This document shows positions 33,550 through 43,251 of a DNA stretch of 64,000 nucleotides, one piece after another. Position 1 is the first letter of the stretch. Each line of letters opens with the position of its first letter. A model generated the notes under the pieces. The model worked only from the letters and a program-made list of their open reading frames with translations, was not told the DNA's origin and did no database searches. A program made the translations under genes and the position numbers. This DNA comes from Flavobacterium sp. I-STPP5a. GTDB taxonomy: Bacteria; Bacteroidota; Bacteroidia; Flavobacteriales; Flavobacteriaceae. Where the stretch lies: NCBI RefSeq assembly GCF_009764685.1, contig NZ_VHLM01000019.1, positions 124,001 through 188,000 of the forward strand, read 5' to 3'.

Positions 33550-34551
33550 TTATTTGCAGCTGCTTTTCAACTTAATAGCGTAATTTGGATTTAACGGTTC
33601 GTTTGTTTGTGCTAGTCGTTGTGAACCTACATTTGCCGGACAGGCAATGTCATTAGTCGCATCATAAACGATTCGTTTTCCAGCAGCCAATATTGTTTTT
33701 GGAACATAAATTTGCACTTTGGTTATAGCGTAACCGGACGGGTAATACCGAATGTAGTATCCATCAGGATGTAAAGTCCAAATCCCACTTGGAATATCAG
33801 TGCGTACAGGTGCCATACCCGCAATAATGGCGTATTTTTCCATTTCGGCGTAGGTGTAATTTCCATTAGCAACCATTTGTCGAATGTTATTTTCGGCTTC
33901 AAAAACATTTTGAACCGCTTCAGGAAGTTTTGATTTTGCTTGATTCATAAGGCTAGCAGGCAATAGGCCTAACATACCACCTTCAAGGTGCGTTAATTCA
34001 GCTGTACTCAAAAGAGCGATAGCTGTTAGTTTTAGTTGTCCACTGAAATCGGCAAAACGGGATTTAGCAATTATAGCCCATAATAATTCTTGAATGTTCT
34101 GCTGCTTTATTTCAGGATGTTTTTCGGCATTTTTTAAAATTGTAGTTATAATTTCTTGCTTAGGTCCTAGAGTGGGTGCGTACATGTACCCATCGCCTTG
34201 AGAAGGGGCAAAGGTACCTGCTTTTAAACAATAACTTTTGGCACTCATTTCATAAAAGCCATCGCACAATACAAAACCGCCTTCAGTAGCTTTTGGTAAT
34301 AAATATAAAGGCTGTACATTTTTGACCACCAGTAAATCAGGTAATTTTGATCCTGTTTGATCTACATCTTCAAATGAGGTCGTAATAGATTCTGGTTTTT
34401 TTAGTACTTGATCAAGTCCCATTTTTTTGGCTCCTAATGCAGCGCCTGCTTGTAATACTTTTTCTTTCCAACCGCTAAATTGGGAGTAACCTTGAAATCC
34501 AATGCACAACATTAGGATTGCAATACCATGCGATAATTTTAATTTTTTCAT
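33550..34551 (-). CDS. Uncharacterised exported protein
   Basis: 333 residues with signal peptide 1-23 (HGIAILMLCIGFQGYSQ). The mature protein has no motif I can name. Visible features are a conserved-looking cysteine pair (LCDGFYEMSAKSYCLKAGTF), a helical middle (160-245) and a tyrosine-rich stretch HPDGYYIRYYPSGYAITKVQIYVP before a C-terminal cysteine pair. No type IX sorting domain. It is monocistronic, with its own terminator. Confidence 0.7.
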   Translation of the reverse strand: MKKLKLSHGIAILMLCIGFQGYSQFSGWKEKVLQAGAALGAKKMGLDQVLKKPESITTSFEDVDQTGSKLPDLLVVKNVQPLYLLPKATEGGFVLCDGFYEMSAKSYCLKAGTFAPSQGDGYMYAPTLGPKQEIITTILKNAEKHPEIKQQNIQELLWAIIAKSRFADFSGQLKLTAIALLSTAELTHLEGGMLGLLPASLMNQAKSKLPEAVQNVFEAENNIRQMVANGNYTYAEMEKYAIIAGMAPVRTDIPSGIWTLHPDGYYIRYYPSGYAITKVQIYVPKTILAAGKRIVYDATNDIACPANVGSQRLAQTNEPLNPNYAIKLKSSCK

Positions 34552-34682
34552 TATTTAAAATTTAGTTTTTTATTCAAAGATAAAATTATTACTACTAAAT
34601 AAATTAAAAAGAAGTTTAATTTTTCTATCGAGGTGTTGCCTTTTAAACAGTAATAAACTATCGTAAAGTGCTGTTTAGAAAC

Positions 34683-34707
34683 AAAAAAAGCTGCAGTTGC
34701 AGCTTTT
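34683..34707 (-). terminator. Terminator of the lemA-TPM operon
   Basis: AAAAGCTGCA and TGCAGCTTTT arms around a tiny loop, with seven T on the minus strand just after the TPM gene stop. Confidence 0.8.
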
Positions 34708-34724
34708 AATTAATTGTATGTGTT

Positions 34725-35534
34725 TTACCAGTCGCCTCCAGATCCTCCTCCAGAAAAACCGCCTCCGCCAAATCCACCACCGAATCCGCCTCCGCCAAAT
34801 CCTCCTCCAGAAGAACCACCACCAAAACCTCCGCCTCCGCCACCACGGCCAAGACTGCTAAGTATGATGACATCCATAAGGCTAGGGCCAAAGCCACCGC
34901 CGCGATTTCCAGAGTTGCCACCGCCTTTGTTTCGAGAAGCTAGTACGATGATAACTACTATAATCACAATAATGGGAACAATGGGGAATTTTTTTTCTTT
35001 TGATTTGTCTACGCGTTTCCCTTTATATTTCCCTTTAAAAACATCAAAAAGTGCATCAGTTCCTTTATCAAGTCCATTGTAATAACTTCCGGCTTTAAAT
35101 TCGGGAATAATAATGTTTCGAGTTATTTCACCGCCAATTCCGGCCGTCAATCGATCTTCAAGACCATATCCTGCTGAAATCCATATTTTTCGTTCCGCTT
35201 TTGCTAATAAAATAAGAACACCATTATCATTTTGTGCAGTGCCTCCAATTCCCCAAGTTTGCCCCCATTTAGGAGTAAGAATCCCTATGTCTTCGCCCTT
35301 AAGGCTTTCAATGGTAATAACAACAATTTGAGTAGTGGTTGAGTCTGCATATTTGACTAATTTTTCCTCAAGCTGTGCTTTTTCGCTTTCGCTTAAAACC
35401 TTAGCGTAATCATATACTGAAGTTTGAAAAGTAGGTTTTTCCGGAATTGTAAATTGTGCAAAGCTTATTTGTGCGAAAAATAAAGTGACAAATAGTTTTA
35501 GATACAACAAGGCATTCTTTTTTTGTACTACCAT
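34725..35534 (-). CDS. TPM-domain membrane protein with Gly-rich tail (YgcG-like)
   Basis: 269 residues. Signal peptide 1-27, then the TPM (repair/phosphatase) domain about 35-165 (VYDYAKVLSESEKAQLEEKL, VLILLAKAERKIWISAGYGLED). A membrane helix at about 185-200 (FPIVPIIVIIVVIIVLA) precedes a tail of GGG, GFGG and GGFGG repeats ending SGGDW. The domain faces the periplasm. Its ATG overlaps the stop of the second TPM gene (TAATG), so translation is coupled. The operon lemA-TPM-TPM is a recurring arrangement; a role in envelope or photosystem-like quality control has been suggested for TPM proteins, with no precise function. Confidence 0.88.
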   Translation of the reverse strand: MVVQKKNALLYLKLFVTLFFAQISFAQFTIPEKPTFQTSVYDYAKVLSESEKAQLEEKLVKYADSTTTQIVVITIESLKGEDIGILTPKWGQTWGIGGTAQNDNGVLILLAKAERKIWISAGYGLEDRLTAGIGGEITRNIIIPEFKAGSYYNGLDKGTDALFDVFKGKYKGKRVDKSKEKKFPIVPIIVIIVVIIVLASRNKGGGNSGNRGGGFGPSLMDVIILSSLGRGGGGGGFGGGSSGGGFGGGGFGGGFGGGGFSGGGSGGDW

Positions 35535-35971
35535 TATCCTCTAGATATTTCGTTTGATAATTCATTTGTATCACCTTCTTGCCAAGGAAAATAGTGTTGC
35601 AATTGTTGCCCAGCACTTGTAATGCCATCAATAAGTCCTTGTTTAAAATTACCTTGTTTGAAGTGCGCTACCATTACATCACGAGTACTGTCCCAAAAAT
35701 CACTTTTTACAGCATCGTTGATTCCTTTATCACCGCAAATGACAAAATTACGATCTTCAACCGCTAGATAGATCAAAACACCATTTTGGAGTTCAGTTGC
35801 ATCCATTTTAAGTTCGTTAAAAACTTCCATAGCACGATCAAAATGATCCATAGTGGTGGTTTTTTCGATGTGAACTCTAATCTCGCCCGAAGTGTTTTTT
35901 TCAGCATTACAAATAGCTGTTACAATTTCTTGTTCCTCTTCTTTGGTTAAAAAATCTTCTACTTTTGACAT
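35534..35971 (-). CDS. TPM-domain protein
   Basis: 145 residues from MSKVEDFLTKEEEQEIV. It is a lone TPM domain without signal peptide or membrane helix (GEIRVHIEKTTTMDHFDRAMEVF, NGVLIYLAVEDRNFVICGDKG). It lies between lemA and the longer TPM gene, sharing a base with the latter's start codon. The open frame extends upstream to 36034, but those 21 residues are unlike the family. Confidence 0.88.
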   Translation of the reverse strand: MSKVEDFLTKEEEQEIVTAICNAEKNTSGEIRVHIEKTTTMDHFDRAMEVFNELKMDATELQNGVLIYLAVEDRNFVICGDKGINDAVKSDFWDSTRDVMVAHFKQGNFKQGLIDGITSAGQQLQHYFPWQEGDTNELSNEISRG

Positions 35972-36063
35972 CGGAAATAGTTTTGAGTGAAAAATAACGA
36001 TTTTCAATCCCACTAGTTTGCTAGTAGTAATCAAAAATCGTTATTCAAAATAAAAAATAAGGT

Positions 36064-36645
36064 TTAGAATTTTACTTCAACAGGTTTTTCAGCTCCTGCA
36101 ACAGCTTTAAAGGCTGCTTTTTCTTTGTAGTCTGATAAAAACAATTTTCTAGGATTTTTCAAAACATAATTGTTGTATACTTCAACCGACTCGTTAAAAC
36201 GTGTTCTTGCTGTTAAAATTTGATTCTCTGTGCTCGCTAATTCGTCTTGCAATTTCATGAAATTTGAATTTGCTTTCAATTCAGGATAGCGTTCTACAGA
36301 AACTAATAATTTAGACAAAGAGCTACTCACCCCGCTTTGAGCTGAGTTGAACGCTGCTAATTGTTCTGGGCTCACGTTTGCTGGGTCAATTGTTACAGAG
36401 GTAGCTTTAGCACGTGCTTCTATAACAGCTGTTAAGGTTTCTTTTTCAAAATCAGCTGCTCCTTTTACAGTGTTTACTAGGTTGCCAATTAAATCATTTC
36501 TTCTTTGGTACGAAGTTTCTACATTACCCCATTCTTTTTTAACTGATTGATCTACTACAACAGCTCCGTTAGTTACATTGATGTAGTACATTATAGCTAC
36601 TACAACTAATCCTCCTACTATAATCCAAGGCAAAAATCTTCTCAT
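36064..36645 (-). CDS. lemA: LemA family protein
   Basis: 193 residues. An N-terminal membrane helix (about 5-25, LPWIIVGGLVVVAIMYYINV) precedes a helical bundle with the LemA hallmarks NVETSYQRRNDLIGNLVNTVKG and RFNESVEVYNNYVLKNPRKLF. The body faces the periplasm. It is the first gene of the operon with two TPM genes. Function remains unknown in the family. Confidence 0.93.
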   Translation of the reverse strand: MRRFLPWIIVGGLVVVAIMYYINVTNGAVVVDQSVKKEWGNVETSYQRRNDLIGNLVNTVKGAADFEKETLTAVIEARAKATSVTIDPANVSPEQLAAFNSAQSGVSSSLSKLLVSVERYPELKANSNFMKLQDELASTENQILTARTRFNESVEVYNNYVLKNPRKLFLSDYKEKAAFKAVAGAEKPVEVKF

Positions 36646-36708
36646 GTTTGTTTAATTTAGTGTTTAAAATTTAGTTATTTAGTTTTTCTCACGCGGGTGA
36701 GGTTTGTT

Positions 36709-37041
36709 TTAAAGTTCGTTTTTTATGTTGGTTAATTGCATTCGTATTGATTCTAGTTTTCTAATAATTTCAAATTTATCCAAAGTTTTCTTTTGGCCTT
36801 CTTTCAAATGGGTCTTAGCACCTTCTAGTGTAAATCCTCTTTCTTTGACAAGGTGATAAATCAATTGCAAATTAGTAATATCCTCAGGCGTAAACATTCT
36901 ATTGCCTTTTGCATTCTTCTTTGGTTTCAAAATATCAAACTCACTATCCCAAAACCGAATGAGTGATGCATTTACATCAAAAGCTTTGGCTACTTCGCCT
37001 ATGCTGTAGTATCGTTTGTCTTTTGAAAGCTCAATGTGCAT
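36709..37041 (-). CDS. MerR-family transcriptional regulator
   Basis: 110 residues. The MerR winged helix is at the N-terminus (YYSIGEVAKAFDVNASLIRFWDSEF), followed by a helical dimerisation part. There are no cysteines for metal sensing and the effector domain is short. It lies between the M23 peptidase gene and lemA, all on the minus strand with moderate gaps, so co-transcription is possible. Confidence 0.9.
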   Translation of the reverse strand: MHIELSKDKRYYSIGEVAKAFDVNASLIRFWDSEFDILKPKKNAKGNRMFTPEDITNLQLIYHLVKERGFTLEGAKTHLKEGQKKTLDKFEIIRKLESIRMQLTNIKNEL

Positions 37042-37093
37042 TTTTATCTATTTTCTAATTTTTTGTAATTCTAATTTTGTTATCCAATGAAAT

Positions 37094-37141
37094 TTCATCT
37101 TTCACAACTCACTTTTCACAACTCACATTTCACATCTCACT
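37094..37141. repeat. Degenerate CACAACTCAC simple-sequence repeat
   Basis: TTTCACAACTCAC, TTTTCACAACTCAC, ATTTCACATCTCAC in tandem. On the minus strand it is a run of GTGAG/GTGAAA units immediately after the M23 peptidase stop codon, like the repeat after era. Confidence 0.75.
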
Positions 37142-37144
37142 ATC

Positions 37145-38122
37145 CTAATCCAGCGACTGGTTTTCTTGATTCGCTAATTGTGAAATAGCTACATATTCAA
37201 CCGCCGATATGTTTCCGTAATAAAAATTAAGTGGGTTTACTACCTTTTTATCTTTCAACACTTCATAATGTAAATGCGGAGCTTCTGATCGGCCAGTACT
37301 TCCTACGTAACCTATAATGTCACCTCTTTTTACACGCTGTCCTGCTCTTGTATTGTACTTGCTCAAGTGTGCGTATAAAGTTTCATATCCAAATCCGTGC
37401 CGAATTACAATATGATTTCCGTAGCCTGATGCTGTATTGTCCGCTTTTGCCACAACACCATCACCAGTAGCATAAATTGGTGTTCCACTTTTGGCTGTAA
37501 AATCCATGCCTTCATGCATTTTACGAGCTTTCGTAAAAGGATCTGTTCGGTATCCAAAACCAGATGCCATGTGTTTTAAGTTCTCATTTCGTACCGGTTG
37601 AATGGCAGGAATAGCTGACAAAAATTCACTTTTAGCTGCTGCTAATTTTAAAATTTCGTCTAGTGACTTTGATTGAATGGCTAATTGTTTACTCATAACA
37701 TCAATCCTTTTGGTGGTATTGATGACTAATTGTGAATTATTATAACCTTCCAGCAATTCATATCTATTTTTACCCTGAAAACCAGCTTTCCTAATAGAGT
37801 CTGGGATTGCAGTTTTGTTAAAATACACCCTATAAACATTGTTGTCACGTTCTTCTATTGCGTCAAGCGCACCGTTCACCTGATCCATTTTTTTATTGAG
37901 AATGGCATAATTTAATTTTAAATTTTCAATCTCTCGGGCTTGCAAGCGGTCTTTTGGTGTTTCAAAAAATGGGGTGTTCAACAAAATGATAAAACTCAAA
38001 AAACCAAACAACGCGGCAGCTAGTATAAATAGAATAACAACACCAAATTTTCTCCTTTTTTGTGTTTTTATTTTCCTGTAGGCTAGATTTTCAGAATCGT
38101 AATAATATTTTACTTTCGACAT
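37145..38122 (-). CDS. M23 family metallopeptidase (LytM-type)
   Basis: 325 residues. A membrane helix (about 28-50) is followed by a coiled-coil region (65-165) and a C-terminal peptidase domain. Zinc ligands are visible: His and Asp in HEGMDF (HxxxD) and the HLHYEV motif near residue 285. The enzyme should cleave peptidoglycan cross-links or act as an activator of amidases in the periplasm. A simple repeat follows the stop. Confidence 0.93.
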   Translation of the reverse strand: MSKVKYYYDSENLAYRKIKTQKRRKFGVVILFILAAALFGFLSFIILLNTPFFETPKDRLQAREIENLKLNYAILNKKMDQVNGALDAIEERDNNVYRVYFNKTAIPDSIRKAGFQGKNRYELLEGYNNSQLVINTTKRIDVMSKQLAIQSKSLDEILKLAAAKSEFLSAIPAIQPVRNENLKHMASGFGYRTDPFTKARKMHEGMDFTAKSGTPIYATGDGVVAKADNTASGYGNHIVIRHGFGYETLYAHLSKYNTRAGQRVKRGDIIGYVGSTGRSEAPHLHYEVLKDKKVVNPLNFYYGNISAVEYVAISQLANQENQSLD

Positions 38123-38239
38123 ATTTTAAAATACCCTATTTTTGCACACTATAATGGGTTAGACGAACAAATTTAAGAAATGTTTCATTTGTTACCGTCT
38201 TTTTTTAAGAATAAATAAATTAGGTGCCTGTTCCAGCTA

Positions 38240-38370
38240 TTCGTTGCAAGTTTACCTTTTTGCCCTCTTTTTTTCTTTGGATCCAGCAGGAGCTTCCTAC
38301 GGTCGCTCTGCCAGCTCCAGAAAAAATAGTAGGCAAAAATGCAAAGCTTTACACTGCTATCTGGGGCAAA
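38240..38370. repeat. Long-hairpin dispersed repeat, copy at 38 kb
   Basis: Centre GCAGGAGC-TTCCTACGGTC-GCTCTGC (38286-38311) forms a stem with an 11-base loop. Outer arms TTTTTGCCCTC / TAGGCAAAAA and TTTTTTTCTTTGGATC / CCAGAAAAAA lengthen the hairpin. The related copy at 47.88-48.02 kb keeps the loop core but has different arms. The remainder of 38123-38439 shows a TATTTTTG at 38133-38140 that could be the alaS promoter. Confidence 0.65.
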
Positions 38371-38439
38371 AAAGAGTGAAAGATTAAAAGATTGAAAAAT
38401 TCAATTCTTAGCAATCTTTAAAATATTTAAATCAAATCA

Positions 38440-41076
38440 ATGACATCACAAGACGTACGCAAGCAATTTCTAGAATTTTTCGCCTCAAATGGGCATTTAA
38501 TTGTTCCATCAGCACCTATTGTCCTAAAGGATGATCCCACCTTGATGTTTAATAATTCTGGAATGGCTCAATTCAAAGAGTTTTTTTTAGGAAACGGAAC
38601 TCCAAAAAATAATCGAATAGCCGATACTCAGAAATGCTTGCGTGTATCAGGAAAACACAATGATCTCGAAGATGTAGGTTTTGATACGTACCACCACACC
38701 ATGTTTGAAATGTTAGGAAACTGGTCTTTTGGTGATTATTTCAAAAAAGAAGCCATCAATTGGGCTTGGCAACTTTTGACCGAAGTGTACAAAATCCCAA
38801 AAGAAAACTTATACGTTTCTGTTTTTGAAGGAAGTAAAGAAGATAATGTTCCTTTTGATCAAGAAGCTTGGGATATTTGGAAAGAATTGATTGATGAAGA
38901 CCGAATCATTCTTGGAAACAAGAAAGACAACTTTTGGGAAATGGGAGATCAAGGACCGTGTGGACCATGCTCTGAAATACACGTTGATTTGCGTACCGAT
39001 GCTGAGAAGTCTTTGGTTTCAGGAAAAAGTCTTGTAAACAATGACCACCCACAAGTAGTTGAAATCTGGAATAATGTATTCATGGAGTTCAACCGTAAAG
39101 CCGATGGATCTCTTGAAAAACTTCCGGCACAGCACGTAGATACCGGAATGGGATTTGAGCGTTTGTGTATGGCTTTGCAAGGCAAAACATCTAATTATGA
39201 CACGGATGTTTTCACGCCACTTATTGAGAAAGTAGAACAAATTACAGGTTTTAAATACACATCTGATGAAGTGAAAAACATTTCAGAGGAACAAAATAAA
39301 ACCAATATTGCCATTCGTGTTATTGTAGATCACGTGCGCGCCGTAGCGTTTGCAATTGCTGACGGACAATTGCCGTCAAACACAGGAGCTGGTTATGTAA
39401 TTCGTAGAATTTTGCGTCGTGCTATTCGTTACGGATTTACATTTTTGGACACCAAAGAACCTTTTATCAATAAACTGGTAGCGGTTTTGGCAAATCAAAT
39501 GGGAGAGTTTTTCCCAGAGATTAAAGCACAACAACAATTGGTTACCAATGTAATTCGCGAGGAAGAAGCTTCGTTTTTACGAACTTTAGACCAAGGATTG
39601 CAATTGTTAGACAAAGTGGTTGCGGAAACCTCAGGAAATGAAGTATCAGGAGCAAAAGTTTTTGAATTGTACGATACATTTGGTTTTCCAAAAGATTTGA
39701 CTGCTTTGATTTTAAAAGAAAAAGGATACACCTACAACGAAACAGATTTTGAAGTTGAACTGCAAAAGCAAAAAGCGCGTTCGCGTGCCGCATCTGAAGT
39801 TTCAACCGAAGATTGGTCGGTTTTAATTCCTGGAAATGTAGAAACTTTTGTGGGTTACGATCAAACACAAAACGAAGTAAAAATTACTCGTATTCGTAAA
39901 GTGGATTCTAAAAAAGACGGAATTTTATATCAGATTGTTTTAGACAATACACCATTTTATCCAGAAGGTGGAGGACAAGTGGGTGATAAAGGAACACTAG
40001 TTTCTGCTAATGAAACGATTGATATCATTGATACAAAAAAAGAAAATAACTTAATATTACATTTTGCAAAACAGCTTCCAGAAAATATTGAGGCTGGTTT
40101 CACAGCAAAAGTAAATACGGATTTAAGAACGTCAACTTCTAAGAATCACTCGGCTACGCACTTGATGCATTTGGCTTTGAGAAGTATTTTAGGAACGCAC
40201 GTAGAGCAAAAAGGATCCTTAGTAAATCCAAACTATTTGCGTTTTGACTTTTCGCATTTTTCTAAAGTTTCAGATGAGGAATTGCGTCAAGTGGAGGCAA
40301 GTGTGAATGCTCAAATTGAAGCGCAGTTGCAATTGGTAGAACACCGCAATATTCCAATTAAAGAAGCATTGGGCAAAGGTGCAATGGCTCTGTTTGGAGA
40401 AAAATACGGAGATTCAGTTCGAATGATAGAATTTGGCGAAAGTAAAGAACTTTGTGGCGGAATTCACGTAAAAAACACAGCTGAAATCTGGCATTTCAAA
40501 ATCATTTCTGAAGGTGCAGTTGCAGCAGGAATTCGTAGAGTTGAAGCCATTACGGGTGATGCAGTGAAAAATTTCTATCAAAATCAAGAAAATACTTTGG
40601 CGGAAATCAAAGAAACCTTGAAAAATCCACAAGATGTTTTAAAATCAGTAACTTCATTACAAGACGATAACACAAAGTTAAAAAAACAGATTGAGCAATT
40701 ATTAAAAGAGAAAATCGACGGATTAAAGAATGTTTTAGTCGCTGATTTTCAAGAGGTAAACGGTATTAACTTTTTGGCAAAGCAAGTAGATTTATCAATG
40801 AGTTCCACTAAAGATTTGGCGCAAGCCATTGGAACAGCTAAACCAAATTCATTTGTATTTTTAGCTTCAATTGAAGATAATACACCAAATATTCATTGCT
40901 ATATTTCTAAAGAATTGGTTGCAGAAAAAGCATTAAATGCAGGAACTGTAATTAGAGAATTAGGGAAATTAATCGAAGGAAATGGTGGCGGACAGCCGTT
41001 TTTCGCTTCTGGAAAAGGAAAGAATGTAAACGGGATTGCTGAGGCTTTGGCTAAGGCAGTTGAATTTCTGAAGTAG
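38440..41076 (+). CDS. alaS: Alanine--tRNA ligase
   Basis: 878 residues. The class II catalytic core is at the N-terminus ([60 protein letters not shown]). The editing domain carries the zinc ligands [13 protein letters not shown] (HxxxH) and ELCGGIHV (CxxxH), which hydrolyse mischarged Ser- and Gly-tRNA-Ala. The C-terminal oligomerisation/DHHA1 domain ends with [14 protein letters not shown]. Full length and all motifs intact. Confidence 0.97.
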   Translation: MTSQDVRKQFLEFFASNGHLIVPSAPIVLKDDPTLMFNNSGMAQFKEFFLGNGTPKNNRIADTQKCLRVSGKHNDLEDVGFDTYHHTMFEMLGNWSFGDYFKKEAINWAWQLLTEVYKIPKENLYVSVFEGSKEDNVPFDQEAWDIWKELIDEDRIILGNKKDNFWEMGDQGPCGPCSEIHVDLRTDAEKSLVSGKSLVNNDHPQVVEIWNNVFMEFNRKADGSLEKLPAQHVDTGMGFERLCMALQGKTSNYDTDVFTPLIEKVEQITGFKYTSDEVKNISEEQNKTNIAIRVIVDHVRAVAFAIADGQLPSNTGAGYVIRRILRRAIRYGFTFLDTKEPFINKLVAVLANQMGEFFPEIKAQQQLVTNVIREEEASFLRTLDQGLQLLDKVVAETSGNEVSGAKVFELYDTFGFPKDLTALILKEKGYTYNETDFEVELQKQKARSRAASEVSTEDWSVLIPGNVETFVGYDQTQNEVKITRIRKVDSKKDGILYQIVLDNTPFYPEGGGQVGDKGTLVSANETIDIIDTKKENNLILHFAKQLPENIEAGFTAKVNTDLRTSTSKNHSATHLMHLALRSILGTHVEQKGSLVNPNYLRFDFSHFSKVSDEELRQVEASVNAQIEAQLQLVEHRNIPIKEALGKGAMALFGEKYGDSVRMIEFGESKELCGGIHVKNTAEIWHFKIISEGAVAAGIRRVEAITGDAVKNFYQNQENTLAEIKETLKNPQDVLKSVTSLQDDNTKLKKQIEQLLKEKIDGLKNVLVADFQEVNGINFLAKQVDLSMSSTKDLAQAIGTAKPNSFVFLASIEDNTPNIHCYISKELVAEKALNAGTVIRELGKLIEGNGGGQPFFASGKGKNVNGIAEALAKAVEFLK

Positions 41077-41126
41077 TAATTACTTTAATCTCGCAAGACG
41101 CAGAACTGCAAAGTTTTTATAAAATC

Positions 41127-41159
41127 AAACCCGACAAGTTTTAAAGCTGTCGGGTTTTT
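41127..41159 (+). terminator. Terminator of alaS
   Basis: AAACCCGACA (41127-41136) and TGTCGGGTTT (41148-41157), followed by T. A short second inverted repeat GTCATTTC / GAAATGAC lies at about 41192-41217. Confidence 0.85.
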
Positions 41160-41284
41160 GTTTGTCGTATTGATTCTTCCTTCTCATTTTTTGTCATTTC
41201 TCCTTCGTCGAAATGACAAATAGTACGTTTAATTGTTTTTTTACGGTAGCGACTTAAAGTCTTAGTAACTTAGAATCTTAAAAT

Positions 41285-43030
41285 TTATTTTCGTTCCCCA
41301 ATCTGCTGACGCCACATGGCGTAATACAAACCTTTTTCTTCTAATAATGCTTCGTGTTGGCCTTGTTCAATAATTTGTCCTTGTTCCAAAACAAAGATTT
41401 TATCAGCATGCATAACGGTTGACAATCGGTGTGCAATTAAAACAGTAATTCGGTTTTGGTCGGATATATTTCTAATTGTAGTATTAATTTCTTCTTCGGT
41501 AATAGAATCAAGAGCAGAGGTTGCCTCATCAAAAATCAATAAATTTGGATTTCTCAAAATGGCTCTAGCAATAGATAAACGTTGTTTTTCGCCACCAGAA
41601 ACTTTAATACCGCCTTCACCGATAGTGGAATTCAAGCCGTCTTCGGCACGCGCCAATAATGTTTGACAACTTGCTTTGTGTAGCACTTCTAGCACTTCTT
41701 CATCGGTTGCAGATGGTTTTACAAACAATAAATTTTCGCGAATTGTACCGCTAAATAATTGTGCATCTTGTGTTACAAATCCGAGTTGTTTTCTCAAATC
41801 TAGCAAATCAATTTCTTTAGAATCCATTTCGTTGTAACGCACATTTCCCTTTTCGGGAGGGTACAATCCAACAAGAAGTTTAACCAAGGTTGTTTTTCCT
41901 GCACCTGACGGGCCAACAAAGGCAATTGTTTCTCCTTGTTTGATCTCAAAATTTATGTTTTCAACAGCATTGTGTTTTGCTGATTTGTGCTTGAAACTCA
42001 CATTGGAAAAGGCTAAAGATTGTATTGCACCAACATTTCTAGCATTTTTTGGACGAAATTCTGTGGGTGCATTTAATAATTCTTTGAAGTTTTCCATTGA
42101 AACTTTGGTTTCATTCAGCGCGATTATGAATGTTCCTAACTCTTGTAACGGTCCAAAAATAAAGAAGGTAAAAAAGACCATTGTCAATAAATCACCAACA
42201 ATAATTTTGCCTCCAAACAAGAAATAGTACAAGGTAAAAACAACACATGTTCTAAGAAAATGAACCGTTGTTCCTTGAATAAAACTTAAACTTCTAATAA
42301 AACGAATTTTTTGTAATTCGAGATGTAAAATTTTAAGGGTGTTTAAATTGAGACGTTTTTCTTCTTGATACGTTAATCCCAAGCTTTTCACAAGTTCAAT
42401 ATTGCGTAAACTTTCTGTAGTTGATCCTGCTAAGGTGTTTGTTTGGGTTACAATTTTTCTTGAAACTACCTTTATTTTTTTGCCTAAATAAGAACTTACC
42501 AATGCAATAATTGGGGCTGTAATTAAGAAAATGAGTGAAATTCGGTAATCAATTTGCGAAACATACACCACTACAAAAACAAACCCAATAACGGTCTGGA
42601 ATATTAACGAAATAGAGAGTGTAATTAATTTTTCGGAATCCTGACGAACCTTAGTTAATTTACTTAAAGTTTCGCCACTTCGCTGGTCTTCAAATTGTTC
42701 ATAGGGCAAATCGAGCGATTTTTTGATGCCCTCTGTGTACATAGCTGCACCAGTGCGCTGAATGACAATATTGGTAAAATAGTCTTGAAAGTTTTTCGTA
42801 ATTCTGGAAATCATTGCTGCGCCAAGGGATAATCCTAGCCAAAATGAAACCGATTTTAAAAAACCTATTTCATTGCCTTTGTATTTTGAAATTCCAACAC
42901 CGCAATCCTGAATTAATTTTCCAGTAATAATTGAGTCAGATAAGCTAAAGCAAATGTTTATTGTTGCCATAAGTAAGGCAATAAATAGTAAGGCTTTATG
43001 TTTTTTGAGATAAGAATATAATAGTTTCAT
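41285..43030 (-). CDS. ABC transporter, fused permease/ATPase (exporter type)
   Basis: 581 residues. Six membrane helices fill residues 10-310, and a nucleotide-binding domain follows: Walker A GPSGAGKTT (about 377-385), signature VSGGEKQRLSIARAIL, Walker B LLIFDEATSALDS and the switch histidine in VLIAHRLSTV. This half-transporter forms a homodimer that exports lipids, drugs or peptides, in the manner of MsbA. The substrate is not evident. It is a single gene. Confidence 0.93.
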   Translation of the reverse strand: MKLLYSYLKKHKALLFIALLMATINICFSLSDSIITGKLIQDCGVGISKYKGNEIGFLKSVSFWLGLSLGAAMISRITKNFQDYFTNIVIQRTGAAMYTEGIKKSLDLPYEQFEDQRSGETLSKLTKVRQDSEKLITLSISLIFQTVIGFVFVVVYVSQIDYRISLIFLITAPIIALVSSYLGKKIKVVSRKIVTQTNTLAGSTTESLRNIELVKSLGLTYQEEKRLNLNTLKILHLELQKIRFIRSLSFIQGTTVHFLRTCVVFTLYYFLFGGKIIVGDLLTMVFFTFFIFGPLQELGTFIIALNETKVSMENFKELLNAPTEFRPKNARNVGAIQSLAFSNVSFKHKSAKHNAVENINFEIKQGETIAFVGPSGAGKTTLVKLLVGLYPPEKGNVRYNEMDSKEIDLLDLRKQLGFVTQDAQLFSGTIRENLLFVKPSATDEEVLEVLHKASCQTLLARAEDGLNSTIGEGGIKVSGGEKQRLSIARAILRNPNLLIFDEATSALDSITEEEINTTIRNISDQNRITVLIAHRLSTVMHADKIFVLEQGQIIEQGQHEALLEEKGLYYAMWRQQIGERK

Positions 43031-43194
43031 AGTAATTCAAGAGTAGTTGGGTGGGCTTTTGCCCATGCAAAAATATCAAATAAATGTGCACCTTTGGATT
43101 CTTAAATTAGGAATGATTGTTAAATACAAATTTTAATCATTTTTAAAACTATATTCAAATAGTTGTTGGAATTAGGACTCTATTTTTACTACTA

Positions 43195-43234
43195 AAAATG
43201 CGGCTAACATCCTAAAATGTAATAGCCGCATTTT
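43195..43234 (-). terminator. Terminator after the 43252-44088 gene
   Basis: AAAATGCGGCTA and TAGCCGCATTTT, a perfect 12-base stem with a 16-base loop. T follows on the minus strand. Confidence 0.8.
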
Positions 43235-43251
43235 CTGTAATGAAAGATGTT

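Noticed and set aside
34714..35082. Plus-strand open frame rich in Pro (PPPNPPPNPP)
   Set aside because: It is the antisense of the Gly-rich tail of the TPM protein; the proline runs are a mirror of GGN codons.
41192..41217. Short inverted repeat GTCATTTC / GAAATGAC after alaS
   Set aside because: Small hairpin without T-run or conserved neighbour; seen only once here, so no function is claimed.
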